DNA of 64,000 nucleotides from an uncultured Bacteroidota bacterium (GCA_902793295.1 CADBDA010000016.1:1-64000), one strand, 5' to 3'; positions 7,279-16,867 are shown, numbered from the stretch's first letter. Translations and numbers: made by a program. The notes: a model not told the origin generated them from the sequence alone.

Positions 7279-9294
7279 TTGATCAACCAGGAAACCATAC
7301 AACGCATCATGGACGCCACCCGTATCGAGGAGGTTATTGGCGAATTCGTGCAGCTCAAAAAGCGCGGCGCCAATCATGTCGGGTGCTGTCCTTTCCACAA
7401 CGAGAAGACCCCCTCGTTCTCTGTCTCCCCCTCCAAGGGCTTCTTCAAGTGCTTCGGCTGCGGCGAGAGCGGCAACGCTGTCGGCTTCCTCATGAAGCAT
7501 GAGCACTACACCTATCCCGAAGCCTTGCGTTGGCTGGCCAACAAATACCATATCGAGATTCAGGAGGAGAAACTCACCGAAGAGCAGATTGAGCGCAACA
7601 ACGAGCGCGACGCCCTCTTCCACCTCTCCGAATTTGCCCAGAAATATTTCGCCTCTCTTCTTTTCGACAACGAAATGGGGGCCGCCATCGGCCTCAGCTA
7701 TTTCCACAACCGCGGCCTTTCCGACAAGGTCATCCGCGACTTCGGCTTGGGCTACTGCCTCGACGAGTGGCAGAACTTCACCCTCCACGCCCGCGCCAAC
7801 GGCTACAGCGACAATGTGCTGCGTAAGACGGGCCTCACCATCTTCCACGACGACGGCAAGTGCTTCGACCGCTTCCGTGGCCGTGTCATGTTCCCCATCT
7901 ACAGCATCTCCGGCCGCGTGCTGGGCTTCTCGGGCCGAGTCCTCTCCAAGGAGAAGCAGCAGGCCAAATATGTCAACTCGCCCGATTCCGACATTTACAA
8001 TAAGAGCCATATCCTCTATGGTCTCTTCCAGGCCAAAAACGCCATCTCGCGCCTCGACAAAGTCTACCTGGTCGAGGGCAACATCGACGTCATCTCGATG
8101 TACCAGTCGGGCGTCGAAAACACCGTGGCTTCCTGCGGCACCTCCCTCACCATCGAGCAGGTGCGCCTCATGCGCCGCTACACCCGCAACGTCACCGTCC
8201 TCTACGATGGCGACAATGCCGGCATCAAGGCGGCCTTCCGCGCCGTCAACATGCTCTTCGAGGAGGGCATGCATGTCCGCGTGGTCCTCTTCCCCGACGG
8301 CGACGACCCCGACAGCTACGCCCAGAAGTATGGCTCCTCGCAGCTCCAGCAGTACCTCCACGACAACGAGACCAATTTCATCCTCTTCAAAACACGCATA
8401 CTGCTCAACGATATCAAGAACGACCCCATCCGCAAGGCCGAAGTCCTCACCGATATCGTCCGCACCATCGCCCTGGTGCCCGATCTGCTCGAACGCACCG
8501 AGTATGTGGCCCAGTGCGCCTCGCTGCTTCGCGTTCCCGAACAGACCTTGCAGGCCGAACTGGCCAAGGAACTCAACCGACGCCTGCGCGCCACCCGCGA
8601 GCATACGCCCGACCCCAACGACAAGGATCTTGCCGACCCGTCGCAGCCTCCGGCCGACCAGCCGTCCGATGCCACGGCAACGACCGATGCCGCCGCGCCT
8701 GCGACCCACGCTCCTGTCGCCCCGGCGGTACAGTTCAACCCCGCCCTCCATCAGGAACGTCACATCATCAGCCTGCTCCTCAACTACGGCAACCGTACCT
8801 ATCCCTGGCCCATGAAGGACGCCGACGGCAACGAGGTGCGGCTCGACTACACCGTCATGCAGATCATCGTCGGCGACATCCTCCACGACCAGATCAGTTT
8901 CGACGACCCCATCTGCCAGGCCATCTTCAACGAATACTCCACACGCGTCGTCGATGGCGCCACCTTCGTCGACCCGCAGCTCTTTGTCGACCATCCCGAC
9001 CCGCAGGTGCGCGACTTCGCCGTCACCGTCATGATGACCGACTATCACATCTCCGACAACTGGGCCAAGAAGCAGATCCACGTCCCGCTGCCCGAAGAAC
9101 GCATCCAGGCCGACGTTCGCGAATCCATCCTCAGCCTGCAGCTCAAAAAACTCGACAAGAAAATTGACGACCTCGACCGACAGTTCCCTTACGCGCAGAC
9201 CGACGACGATCGGCTGATGCTCATGGCACAAAAAAAACAACTCTTCCTCCGCCGACAGGAAATCGGCACCCAACTGCAACGAATCTACATTTGA
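7279..9294 (+). CDS. dnaG: DNA primase
   Basis: 671 residues. Synthesises RNA primers at the replication fork with the DnaB helicase. The zinc-binding domain is complete (Cys37, His40, Cys58, Cys61 in CCPFHNEKTPSFS...KCFGCG). The Toprim core follows, with VEGNIDVISM carrying the acidic residue and LYDGDNAG the Asp pair. A Pro/Ala/Thr-rich linker near residues 430-480 leads to the C-terminal helicase-binding helices. The start is TTG at 7279: the family's conserved opening INQETIQRIMD lies directly behind it, and the next Met (codon 11) would cut it. It stands alone on this strand, 64 bases before the sigma-54 activator. Confidence 0.96.
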   Translation: MINQETIQRIMDATRIEEVIGEFVQLKKRGANHVGCCPFHNEKTPSFSVSPSKGFFKCFGCGESGNAVGFLMKHEHYTYPEALRWLANKYHIEIQEEKLTEEQIERNNERDALFHLSEFAQKYFASLLFDNEMGAAIGLSYFHNRGLSDKVIRDFGLGYCLDEWQNFTLHARANGYSDNVLRKTGLTIFHDDGKCFDRFRGRVMFPIYSISGRVLGFSGRVLSKEKQQAKYVNSPDSDIYNKSHILYGLFQAKNAISRLDKVYLVEGNIDVISMYQSGVENTVASCGTSLTIEQVRLMRRYTRNVTVLYDGDNAGIKAAFRAVNMLFEEGMHVRVVLFPDGDDPDSYAQKYGSSQLQQYLHDNETNFILFKTRILLNDIKNDPIRKAEVLTDIVRTIALVPDLLERTEYVAQCASLLRVPEQTLQAELAKELNRRLRATREHTPDPNDKDLADPSQPPADQPSDATATTDAAAPATHAPVAPAVQFNPALHQERHIISLLLNYGNRTYPWPMKDADGNEVRLDYTVMQIIVGDILHDQISFDDPICQAIFNEYSTRVVDGATFVDPQLFVDHPDPQVRDFAVTVMMTDYHISDNWAKKQIHVPLPEERIQADVRESILSLQLKKLDKKIDDLDRQFPYAQTDDDRLMLMAQKKQLFLRRQEIGTQLQRIYI

Positions 9295-9358
9295 CCCAGA
9301 CGATGTGAAATGTACGAGACGTTCTAATTTTTAATACGTAAATATCCAATAACTCAAT

Positions 9359-10642
9359 ATGACGCTCCAATCCGTTAAAAACCGCTACGATATCATCGGC
9401 AACGATCCCAAACTGCTACTCGCTATCAACAAGGCTGTACAGGTCGCCCCGACCGATCTCTCCATCCTCGTCACCGGTGAAAGTGGTGTCGGCAAGGAAG
9501 TCTTCGCCCGTCTCATCCACGACAACTCCTCCCGCAAACATAAGAAACTGGTCTCCGTCAACTGCGGCGCCATCCCCGAAGGTACCATCGAAAGCGAACT
9601 CTTCGGCCACCTCAAGGGGTCGTTCACCGGCGCCGACAAGGACCGCAAGGGCTACTTCGAAGAGGCCGACCAGGGCACCATCTTCCTCGACGAGGTCGGC
9701 GAACTCCCGCTCCCCATCCAGGTCAAGTTGTTGCGTGTCCTCGAAAATGGCGAAATCATCCCCGTGGGCTCCTCCAACGCCCGCAAGGTCAACGTGCGTG
9801 TGGTCGCCGCCACCAATGTCGACCTGCTCGCCGCCATCCGCAAAGGCCACTTCCGCGAAGACCTCTACTACCGCCTCAACCAGATCTCTATCGCCATTCC
9901 GCCGCTGCGCCAACGTGGCGACGATATCATCCTCCTCTTCCGCAAGTTCGCCTCCGATGTGGCCGAGAAATACCACATGCCGCTGCTCCGACTCTCCGAC
10001 GACGCGCGTCGCTACTTGCTCGACTACCCTTGGTACGGCAACGTCCGCGAGCTGAAGAACATCACCGAGCAAATCGCTGTCGTCGAGACCGAAAGACTCA
10101 TCACGCCTGAAATTTTACGGCAGTACATTCCCTACTCCGCCGACGGCAAGCTCCCGGTGCTCTTCCAACCCGACAATCCCGCCCCCGAGAGCATCACCGA
10201 CCGCGAACTGCTGCTCAAGGCGCTCTCTATGGGTCAGAGGATCAACGAGATGCGCTCCGAAATCAACAACCTCAAGCAGATCATCACCTCCCTCGCGCAG
10301 TCGCCCATCCACATCCGCCATAACCTCAACGACCAGCCTTCGCTGCTGGCGGACAACGACAGCGACCTCGACAGGCCTCATGCCACCGAGTCGCTACCTA
10401 TCCACTCGTCGGTAGCCATCCCGCTGCCGCACAACGCAGCCAACACCATCGCCGAGGAGGTCGAGTTTCAGGATTCCGAAGTCATCGACAACGAGCCCCT
10501 CTCGCTCGCCGACCGCGAAAAATCGGCCATCCTCGCCGCGCTTCAACGTCACCATGGCCGTCGTCGCCCCACCGCCGCCGAACTGGGCATCTCCGAACGT
10601 ACCCTCTACCGCAAACTCAAAGAGTACAACCTCGATGATTGA
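9359..10642 (+). CDS. Sigma-54-dependent transcriptional activator without receiver domain
   Basis: 427 residues. The AAA+ domain begins almost at the N-terminus: Walker A GESGVGKE (40-47), sigma-54 contact loop GSFTGA (87-92, Ser replacing the usual Ala), Walker B GTIFLDEVGE (106-115), and an arginine-finger region (REDLYYRLN). A variable linker of about 100 residues follows, then a Fis-type helix-turn-helix at about 388-427 (TAAELGISERTLYRKLKEY). Family role: ATP-driven opening of RpoN promoters. With no response-regulator receiver, GAF or PAS domain, the signal must come from a partner or from expression level. Target genes cannot be told from the window. Confidence 0.92.
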   Translation: MTLQSVKNRYDIIGNDPKLLLAINKAVQVAPTDLSILVTGESGVGKEVFARLIHDNSSRKHKKLVSVNCGAIPEGTIESELFGHLKGSFTGADKDRKGYFEEADQGTIFLDEVGELPLPIQVKLLRVLENGEIIPVGSSNARKVNVRVVAATNVDLLAAIRKGHFREDLYYRLNQISIAIPPLRQRGDDIILLFRKFASDVAEKYHMPLLRLSDDARRYLLDYPWYGNVRELKNITEQIAVVETERLITPEILRQYIPYSADGKLPVLFQPDNPAPESITDRELLLKALSMGQRINEMRSEINNLKQIITSLAQSPIHIRHNLNDQPSLLADNDSDLDRPHATESLPIHSSVAIPLPHNAANTIAEEVEFQDSEVIDNEPLSLADREKSAILAALQRHHGRRRPTAAELGISERTLYRKLKEYNLDD

Positions 10643-10744
10643 GAATGTGGCATTCGGCTTTTGTTGAATTCTGTCATCCTATAACCATCCTCCCTCTGAA
10701 ATGATTTTTTTTGGGCTATCTGAAAAATATTCGTTTTTTTGGTG

Positions 10745-10753
10745 TAAATTTGC
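10745..10753 (+). promoter_or_regulatory. -7 promoter element of aroA
   Basis: TAAATTTGC, 65 bases before the aroA start, so a leader of about 55-60 bases. The -33 element is not clear. Confidence 0.5.
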
Positions 10754-10817
10754 AATTATTTTCAACGAATCGAATACGTTGATATTTAGTTAAGAATCAG
10801 AAATATACGTCAAAAGT

Positions 10818-12032
10818 ATGGAGCTCGAAACGATACAGATTACATTGCCTTCGTCGAAAAGTTTATCGAATCGGTGGTTGATGTTGGACTATATGTCGCG
10901 GACCGGCATCAAGATTAAAAACTTGTCGTCATCCAACGACACGCAGCAACTCTCCCGTTTGCTGCACCAGCTGAAAGGTGGCCGTAGGCACAATTTCGAC
11001 TGTCGCGATGCTGCCACCGTCGCTCGTTTCATGCTGGCGCTGCTTTCCATCACCCCGGGCAGCCACACCCTTACGGGTTCCGACCAGCTCTGCCGCCGTC
11101 CCATGAAGCAGCTCATCGATTCGCTCCGCGCTTCGGGATGCTCCATCGTCTGCACCAAAGAGGAGGGCTTCCTGCCTGTCAAGATTGAAGGTGTGGTGCC
11201 TACCGCCCAACGCATCATCATCGACTGCAGCATCTCCAGCCAGTTTGCTTCGGCGCTGCTTATCGCTTCCGCATCGCTGCCTCAGGGCGGCGTGGTGGAA
11301 CTCACCGGCGCTCCGGCTTCCGAACCATATATTGATATGACCCTCAATGTGATGGCACAGGCCAAGGTCAACTGGTGCCTGAAAGGGGTCCCCCCGGCAT
11401 ACTATGTCGAACACTCCATCCCCCAATGCGATGTGGTCTCTATCGAAAAGGACTGGTCGTCGGCTTCCTATTTCTTCGAGGCGGTATCGCTGCTGCCGGG
11501 CGTCGCAGTACGTCTGCCGGGCCTGAGCCGCGAAAGCCTTCAGGGCGACAGGGTGGTGCGCGACATCTACGACCAGCTGGGCCTTACCGTCAACCAGGGC
11601 GAACAGTCGCTCGAACTGAAACGCGAAGGCGAGATGGCGTCGAAATATGAGGGCGACTTCCGCAACTGCCCCGACCTCGTACCGGCCGTGGCGGTCACCT
11701 GCGCTGCCCTCGGCATCGAAGCACGTCTGACGGGCGTCGCCGCCCTCCGCTTCAAGGAAAGTGACCGTCTGGAGAGCCTCCGCTCCGAACTGGCCAAGCT
11801 GGGCCGCACCGTGACTGTCGAAGAGGATGTGTTGCTGATTCCTGCCGGCGCCCCCTTCACCAAGGAGTCGCTCGCCGTTGCCCCCGAAATCGACTGCCAC
11901 GACGACCATCGTATCGCTATGGCTTTCGGTGCGCTGAAAGTGCTCAACCCCGACCTCAAGTTCAACACGCCCGATGTGGTCTCCAAATCATTCCCCGATT
12001 TCTGGAAAATGATGGAGCGCCTGATCGGTTAA
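10818..12032 (+). CDS. aroA: 3-phosphoshikimate 1-carboxyvinyltransferase (EPSP synthase)
   Basis: 404 residues. Joins shikimate-3-phosphate and PEP in aromatic amino acid synthesis. PSSKSLSNR (12-20) is the substrate-binding opening with its catalytic-site Lys. CRDAATVARFML and the second-half motifs ALRFKESDR and CHDDHRIAMAF are the usual EPSP synthase signatures. Slightly shorter than enterobacterial enzymes (about 427), as is common in Bacteroidetes. A single gene with its own promoter; the pathway partner aroC is far away at 53.8 kb. Confidence 0.95.
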   Translation: MELETIQITLPSSKSLSNRWLMLDYMSRTGIKIKNLSSSNDTQQLSRLLHQLKGGRRHNFDCRDAATVARFMLALLSITPGSHTLTGSDQLCRRPMKQLIDSLRASGCSIVCTKEEGFLPVKIEGVVPTAQRIIIDCSISSQFASALLIASASLPQGGVVELTGAPASEPYIDMTLNVMAQAKVNWCLKGVPPAYYVEHSIPQCDVVSIEKDWSSASYFFEAVSLLPGVAVRLPGLSRESLQGDRVVRDIYDQLGLTVNQGEQSLELKREGEMASKYEGDFRNCPDLVPAVAVTCAALGIEARLTGVAALRFKESDRLESLRSELAKLGRTVTVEEDVLLIPAGAPFTKESLAVAPEIDCHDDHRIAMAFGALKVLNPDLKFNTPDVVSKSFPDFWKMMERLIG

Positions 12033-12094
12033 AGGTCGCTCATACCGACTGTAAAGCATACATTTTTTAGCACAAAAGTTAAACCATCTTTTTG

Positions 12095-12140
12095 CCGCGG
12101 CTCCCAGTTCCTTCAAAATGAGGAAGTGGCCGCGGTTTTG
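12095..12140 (+). terminator. Terminator after aroA
   Basis: Outer stem CCGCGGC (12095-12101) with GCCGCGG (12129-12135), inner stem TTCCT/AGGAA, then TTTTGTTTT. Confidence 0.75.
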
Positions 12141-12445
12141 TTTTGCCCATGAATCGCGTGCATGAGTTGCCCATGAGTCGTGAGCACGAGTTGCCCATGG
12201 ATATATTTATCCCATTAAATTAATGGTCGATTGTGGCATTTCGCGTTCAATGGAGAGATGCTATCCACTTGTTTTTTGGCCATACGAATGCAAACAAAAA
12301 GGGGCTTCTCAAGAGCTTTGATGAATGCGTGGCGGATGGAGAAGCCAGCTGCATTCCGACTGCTTGAGAAGTCCCGGTCACAAGGCCGTTTTGCAGGCCT
12401 GAGAGGAACCGAGGTCCCCTTTTCGACAAAATAACAAACAATAGT
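12141..12445. other. Intergenic region with short direct repeats and possible structured RNA
   Basis: 305 bases between the aroA terminator and miaA. 12141-12200 holds three decayed 24-base direct copies around TTGCCCATGAGTCGTGAGCAC. 12212-12226 is the palindrome CCATTAA-A-TTAATGG. 12300-12385 has CTTCTCAAG facing CTTGAGAAG about 60 bases apart. Short open frames exist on both strands here (64 and 67 codons) but resemble no protein I know. I call no gene. Confidence 0.4.
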
Positions 12446-13345
12446 TTAGTACAACTTCTCGCGAAGAAATTGCAAAAGTTGCGAAAAATTTTCTTTCTCG
12501 GTCCAAAAGATTTCAGGATAGCGCTTTAGCCATGTGATTTGTTTCTTGGCATACCGCCAGGTGTTGTGCTTGATGGCCTTGACGGCATCGGGCAGGGTGC
12601 TTTGACCGTCGAGGTGGGCGAAGAGCTCCTTGTAGCCCACGGTGTTGAGGGTGTTGAGATGACGGAGGGGTAGGAGGGCGCGGACTTCGTCCATGAGCCC
12701 TTGCTCCATCATCAGGTCGACGCGTCGGTCGATGCGTTCGCGAAGGATGGGCGGGTCGGCGCGAAGGGCCACTTTGGTGATGGCAAAAGGTCGTTCGGGC
12801 AGCGGCTGGTGAAGGTGGCTGGAGAAGGTGTGGCCGGAGGTGTAGATGACCTCGAGGGCGCGTTGGATGCGGATGGGGTTGCGGCGATCCACGACGGCGT
12901 AGTAGTCGGGGTCCAGCTGCCGCAGTTCGTCGAGCAGCTGGTCGAGTTGTCCGTCGGCGATGCGGGCGGCGAGCGAGGCGCGGAGTTCGGGCGTGGGGTC
13001 GGGCATGCGGTTGATGCCGTTGCAGAGGGCGTCGGCATAGAGCCCGGAGCCGCCGACGGCAATGGCCACGTCGTGGTGTTGGAAGAGCTGCTGGAGCAGG
13101 TCGAGCGCTTCGTGTTCGTAGTCGTAGACGTTATAGGACTGGAGCACAGAGCGGTTGGCGATGAAATGGTGCGTGGCGGCGGCCAGCTCGTCGGGCGAGG
13201 GGCGTGCCACACCGATGTCCAGTTCGCGGTAGAACTGGCGCGAGTCGAACGAAAGGATTTCGGTCTGGAAGGCTTGTGCCAACCGGATGGCGCAGGCGGT
13301 CTTGCCCACGGCGGTGGGACCCAGAACGACAATCAGCTGTTTCAT
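12446..13345 (-). CDS. miaA: tRNA dimethylallyltransferase
   Basis: 299 residues. Adds the isopentenyl group to A37 of tRNAs reading UNN codons. P-loop GPTAVGKT at residues 8-15, DSRQFYRELDIG near 34 (binding of the acceptor base), GGSGLYADAL near 97, and RNPIRIQRALEV near 155, all in family order. Its start overlaps the stop of the upstream CCA-adding enzyme by 4 bases (13342-13345), so both tRNA-processing genes are translationally coupled. Confidence 0.96.
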   Translation of the reverse strand: MKQLIVVLGPTAVGKTACAIRLAQAFQTEILSFDSRQFYRELDIGVARPSPDELAAATHHFIANRSVLQSYNVYDYEHEALDLLQQLFQHHDVAIAVGGSGLYADALCNGINRMPDPTPELRASLAARIADGQLDQLLDELRQLDPDYYAVVDRRNPIRIQRALEVIYTSGHTFSSHLHQPLPERPFAITKVALRADPPILRERIDRRVDLMMEQGLMDEVRALLPLRHLNTLNTVGYKELFAHLDGQSTLPDAVKAIKHNTWRYAKKQITWLKRYPEIFWTEKENFSQLLQFLREKLY

Positions 13346-14766
13346 TGTTCGACGGCTTTGAGGCCCAGTTCAGCGCCGAGTTTGAGCATCATCTGCCATG
13401 CCGCTTCGCGTTCGTTGGGGATGGTGCCCTCGAGGATGGCATCCTTGATGGCGTCCTTGATGACGCCGATTTCGTGGCAGGGCCCGATGTTGAAGGTCTG
13501 CATGATGTCCAATCCGCTGACGGGCGGCTGGAAGTTGCGTATGCGGTCTTTCTCTTCCAGTTCGACCAGCTTCTGTCGCACCAGCCGGTAGTTGTCGCGG
13601 AAGCGTTTCTTCTTCTCCTCCTGTTTGGAGGTGATATCGGCTTCGCAGAGGATCATGAGGTCGTCGATGTCGTCGCCCGCCTCGAAAAGCAGTCGGCGGA
13701 CGGCCGAGTCGGTCACGATATCTTCCGAGATGACGATGGGGCGGAGGTGGAGGAGCACCAGCTTCTCGACGTATTTCATCTTGGCGTCGAGCGGCAGCTT
13801 GAGACGCTTGAAGATGCGGCGGACCATGAGCGACCCTTTGGCTTCGTGGCCGTGGAAGGTCCATCCCATTTTGGGGTCGAAGCGTTTGGTGGCGGGCTTG
13901 CCGATGTCGTGGAGCATGGCGGCCCATCGCAGCCATAGGTCGTCGCTTTTCTGCGCCACATTGTCCACCACCTCGAGGGTGTGGTAGAAGTTGTCTTTGT
14001 GGCTGCGTCCGTTGACGGTCTCGACGCCTTTGAGGCGTGAGAATTCGGGGAAGAACAGCTGCATGAGGCCGGCCTTTTGGAGCAGTTTGAGGCCCACCGA
14101 AGGACGCGGCGAAAGGATGATTTTGTTGAGTTCGGTGGTGATGCGCTCCTGCGAGACGATTTTGAGCCGTTCGGCGTTGTCGCAGATGGCCTGGAAGCAG
14201 CGCTCTTCGATGGTGAATCCCAGCTGGGAGGCGAAGCGGATGGCGCGCATCATGCGGAGCGGGTCGTCGCTGAAGGTGATGTCGGGGTCGAGCGGGGTGC
14301 GGAGGATGCCGTCGTTCAGGTCGCGGATGCCGCCGAAGGGGTCGACGAGTTCGCCGAAGCGGTCGTGGTTGAGGCAGACGGCCATGGCGTTGACCGTGAA
14401 ATCGCGGCGGTTCTGGTCGTCCTCCAGGGTGCCGTCCTCGACGATGGGTTTGCGGCTGTCGTGCTGGTAGGATTCGCGGCGGGCGCCGACAAATTCCACT
14501 TCCCAGTCGATGCCGTCGTAGTGGTAGTGCAGCTGGGCGGTGCCGAAGGTCTTGAAGACATGGACTTCGAGGGTGGGGCTGATGCGACGGGCCACCTCCT
14601 GGGCAAGGGCGATGCCACTGCCGACGCAGACGATGTCGATGTCGGAGCAATGTCGCTGCAGGAAGTAGTCGCGCACAACACCCCCCACGGCGTATGCCTC
14701 GAGGTGCATGCTGTCGGCCACTTCGCCGACAAGGGTGTAGATAGGATGGTTGAGCTGTACGTCCAT
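13342..14766 (-). CDS. cca: CCA tRNA nucleotidyltransferase / poly(A) polymerase family with HD domain
   Basis: 474 residues. The nucleotidyltransferase head has GGVVRD (28-33) and the metal-binding pair in SDIDIVCVG, followed by RRDFTVNAMAV and DPLRMMRAIRFA. The C-terminal half is an HD domain (HTLEVVDNV, then AAMLHDIGKP), giving phosphohydrolase potential. Known role: builds or repairs the CCA end of tRNA. Many Bacteroidetes tRNA genes encode CCA; the tRNA at 16.9 kb does. Coupled to miaA by a 4-base overlap. CCA-adding versus poly(A) polymerase activity cannot be settled by eye. Confidence 0.92.
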   Translation of the reverse strand: MDVQLNHPIYTLVGEVADSMHLEAYAVGGVVRDYFLQRHCSDIDIVCVGSGIALAQEVARRISPTLEVHVFKTFGTAQLHYHYDGIDWEVEFVGARRESYQHDSRKPIVEDGTLEDDQNRRDFTVNAMAVCLNHDRFGELVDPFGGIRDLNDGILRTPLDPDITFSDDPLRMMRAIRFASQLGFTIEERCFQAICDNAERLKIVSQERITTELNKIILSPRPSVGLKLLQKAGLMQLFFPEFSRLKGVETVNGRSHKDNFYHTLEVVDNVAQKSDDLWLRWAAMLHDIGKPATKRFDPKMGWTFHGHEAKGSLMVRRIFKRLKLPLDAKMKYVEKLVLLHLRPIVISEDIVTDSAVRRLLFEAGDDIDDLMILCEADITSKQEEKKKRFRDNYRLVRQKLVELEEKDRIRNFQPPVSGLDIMQTFNIGPCHEIGVIKDAIKDAILEGTIPNEREAAWQMMLKLGAELGLKAVEQ

Positions 14767-14825
14767 GAAGCCTCGTTGTGTGTGGGAATGGGGGTTGTCA
14801 GATCACTTTTTCGGAAGGGCGGCGG

Positions 14826-15548
14826 CTAGTGGGTGTCGAAGTCCTGACGACCGGCGAGGTTGCCGGCTTCGTCGTAGAATTCCCAGATGTTGGCGCGCTT
14901 GCCGTTGATGTAGAATCCGCGGAAGAAGGGGATGCCGTTTTCGCGGAACGAGTTGTAGGCGCCGTTTTCGACACCGCCGTTATAGACGGCCTCCATGCGC
15001 AGCTGTCCGTTGGCGTAGAAGAACTCCCAGCGGCCTTCCTTCATGCCGTTGCGGACCAATCCGCGGGCGTTGAGGCTGTAGTCGTCGTTGAACTGGAAGC
15101 GCATCTGCTCGTCGCCGCTGCAGTAGGCCACCGAAAGGGGGCGGTGGTCGGCGGTGAAGTCGAGGACGATGAGCGAGTCGTAGCTCTTGCCGTAATAGTC
15201 GTTGCCCTTGGTGTCGTAGAATTTCCAGTCGCTGCCGATGGAGTCGTTGCCGTCGAAGCTGCCCTGGGCGTGGAGCTGCCCGTTGTTGTAGAAGAACTTC
15301 CAGGTGCCGGCGGGCTTGTTGTCCTTGAAGTGCTTCTCGTACATCGGCTGGCCGTTCTCGTAGTAGAATTTCTCGGCCAGACGTTCTTTCTTGCCGTCTT
15401 TCTTGTCGACCACGGTGAAGACCAGTTTGGGCTGGCCGTTGTCGTAGGTTGAAAAGACCTCATCGTGCGGTGCGTTCTTGCAGGCGTTGAAAAGCAGGAC
15501 GGCGACGGCCATCATGGCTGTGATGTATATCTTCTTCGAATGAATCAT
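14826..15548 (-). CDS. YwqK/MORN-type repeat lipoprotein
   Basis: 240 residues. A signal peptide (AVAVLLFNAC) with a lipobox-like Cys predicts a lipoprotein. The body is a chain of about eight short units of the type YYENGQPMYEKHFK / FFYNNGQLHAQGSF / FFYANGQLRMEAVY, the 'YwqK family antitoxin' or MORN-variant repeat, a beta-hairpin module common in Bacteroidetes surface proteins. The antitoxin name is a database label; nothing here indicates a toxin partner. It lies 59 bases upstream of cca, same strand. Confidence 0.8.
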   Translation of the reverse strand: MIHSKKIYITAMMAVAVLLFNACKNAPHDEVFSTYDNGQPKLVFTVVDKKDGKKERLAEKFYYENGQPMYEKHFKDNKPAGTWKFFYNNGQLHAQGSFDGNDSIGSDWKFYDTKGNDYYGKSYDSLIVLDFTADHRPLSVAYCSGDEQMRFQFNDDYSLNARGLVRNGMKEGRWEFFYANGQLRMEAVYNGGVENGAYNSFRENGIPFFRGFYINGKRANIWEFYDEAGNLAGRQDFDTH

Positions 15549-15648
15549 GTTTTTTTCCTCCTGGAGAATGTGTTGTTGGTTGCTATTGTTTGATTGGATT
15601 GATGTTGGTTGATATGCTTCTTTAATGGGATGCCGTTTGATTTTTTGA

Positions 15649-16755
15649 CTAGTTCGTCGCGGCGGCGATCAGCTGTTCGGCGGCGGCGTAGGCGCTGACG
15701 CGGTTGTTCAGAATGTCCTCGCGCGCCTGCTGCAGGCGTTCTTCCATGCCTGGGGTGGCGTAGAAGCGTTCCTTCAGCGTGTTCTCGATGGTCTCATCGA
15801 GGATGCGGAGGTTCTGCTGCTGGCGCTTGTGGTAGAAGTAGCCGTTCTGCTTGGTGAAGGCGACATATTCGGTCACCTTGTTCCATATCTCCTGAATGCC
15901 CAGTTTGCTGTAGGCGGAGCAGAGCATGACGGGGACGGTCCATTGCGAGTCGGGCATGGGGAAGAGGTGGAGCGCGTTGCGGTACTGCTGTGCCGAGAGT
16001 TTGGATTTCTCGATGTCGATGTCGCTCTTGTTGATGGCAATCATATCGGCCATCTCCATGATGCCGCGTTTGATGCCTTGCAACTCGTCGCCCGTATTGG
16101 CCAGCTGCAGCAACAGGAAGAAGTCGACCATGCCGTGTGCCGCCACTTCCGACTGACCGACGCCGACCGTTTCGACGATGACGGTGTCGAATCCCGCCGC
16201 TTCGCACAAAAGGATGATTTCGCGAGTCTTGCGGGCCACGCCGCCCAGCGAGCCGGCCGACGGGGAAGGACGTATGAAGGCGTTGGGGTCGGTGGAGAGC
16301 TCCTCCATGCGCGTCTTGTCGCCCAGAATGCTGCCTTTCGAACGCTCGCTGCTGGGGTCGATGGCCAGTACGGCCAGCTTGTGGTTCAGGCCGGTAAGCA
16401 TCTTGCCTAGCGCCTCGATGGTGGTGCTTTTGCCGGCGCCCGGCACACCGGTGATGCCCAAGCGGATGGATTTGCCGCTGTAGGGCAGGCATTGCTCTAT
16501 CACCTGCTGCGCTTTGCGCTGATGGTCGAAACGGGAACTCTCCACAAGGGTGATGGCGCGCGAAAGCATGACCCGGTCGCCGTGCAGTATTCCGTCCACC
16601 AGCTGCTCCACAGAGGGCTCCGAGCGTTGTTTTTTTCGCATGTTTTCGAGGTAAAAATTGCTGATTTGCTCAGGCTGTTTTACTCCTTCAACCACGTTCA
16701 ACGCGCTGTCGTATTCAAAATTTGAATAGGTTTTTTTATCCTGTTCGTCCATCAT
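15649..16755 (-). CDS. meaB: Methylmalonyl-CoA mutase-associated GTPase MeaB (ArgK)
   Basis: 368 residues. A G3E-family chaperone GTPase that protects and reloads the B12-dependent methylmalonyl-CoA mutase. Walker A GVPGAGKS at 103-110, then LAIDPSS, DKTRMEEL, VETVGVGQSE (Walker B and switch) and INKSD (base recognition). The mutase genes are not in the window. Its presence supports a succinate-to-propionate route in this organism (inference). A -7 box stands upstream at 16809-16816. Confidence 0.93.
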   Translation of the reverse strand: MMDEQDKKTYSNFEYDSALNVVEGVKQPEQISNFYLENMRKKQRSEPSVEQLVDGILHGDRVMLSRAITLVESSRFDHQRKAQQVIEQCLPYSGKSIRLGITGVPGAGKSTTIEALGKMLTGLNHKLAVLAIDPSSERSKGSILGDKTRMEELSTDPNAFIRPSPSAGSLGGVARKTREIILLCEAAGFDTVIVETVGVGQSEVAAHGMVDFFLLLQLANTGDELQGIKRGIMEMADMIAINKSDIDIEKSKLSAQQYRNALHLFPMPDSQWTVPVMLCSAYSKLGIQEIWNKVTEYVAFTKQNGYFYHKRQQQNLRILDETIENTLKERFYATPGMEERLQQAREDILNNRVSAYAAAEQLIAAATN

Positions 16756-16808
16756 AGGCTATTGTCTTATAGTGTGTTGTGCTGATGGCGATGCCATCGT
16801 TGCCACTA

Positions 16809-16816
16809 CAAAGATA
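16809..16816 (-). promoter_or_regulatory. -7 promoter element of meaB
   Basis: The minus strand reads TATCTTTG, 54 bases before the meaB start. No clear -33 TTTG. Confidence 0.4.
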
Positions 16817-16834
16817 AGATTATTTTGAAAAAAA

Positions 16835-16867
16835 TTTTGTCACATATCAAAATTTGTGTACTTTTGC
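16835..16867 (+). promoter_or_regulatory. Promoter of the tRNA gene
   Basis: TTTTG (16835-16839), a 19-base spacer, and TACTTTTGC (16859-16867): a full consensus Bacteroidetes promoter. The tRNA starts 13 bases after it. Confidence 0.75.

Noticed and set aside
7219..9279. 686-codon open frame antisense to dnaG
   Set aside because: Low-complexity mirror of a clear DNA primase gene.
12231..12434. Small gene on the plus strand (67 codons) or minus strand (64 codons)
   Set aside because: Both overlap the same bases, with no start signal or family resemblance.
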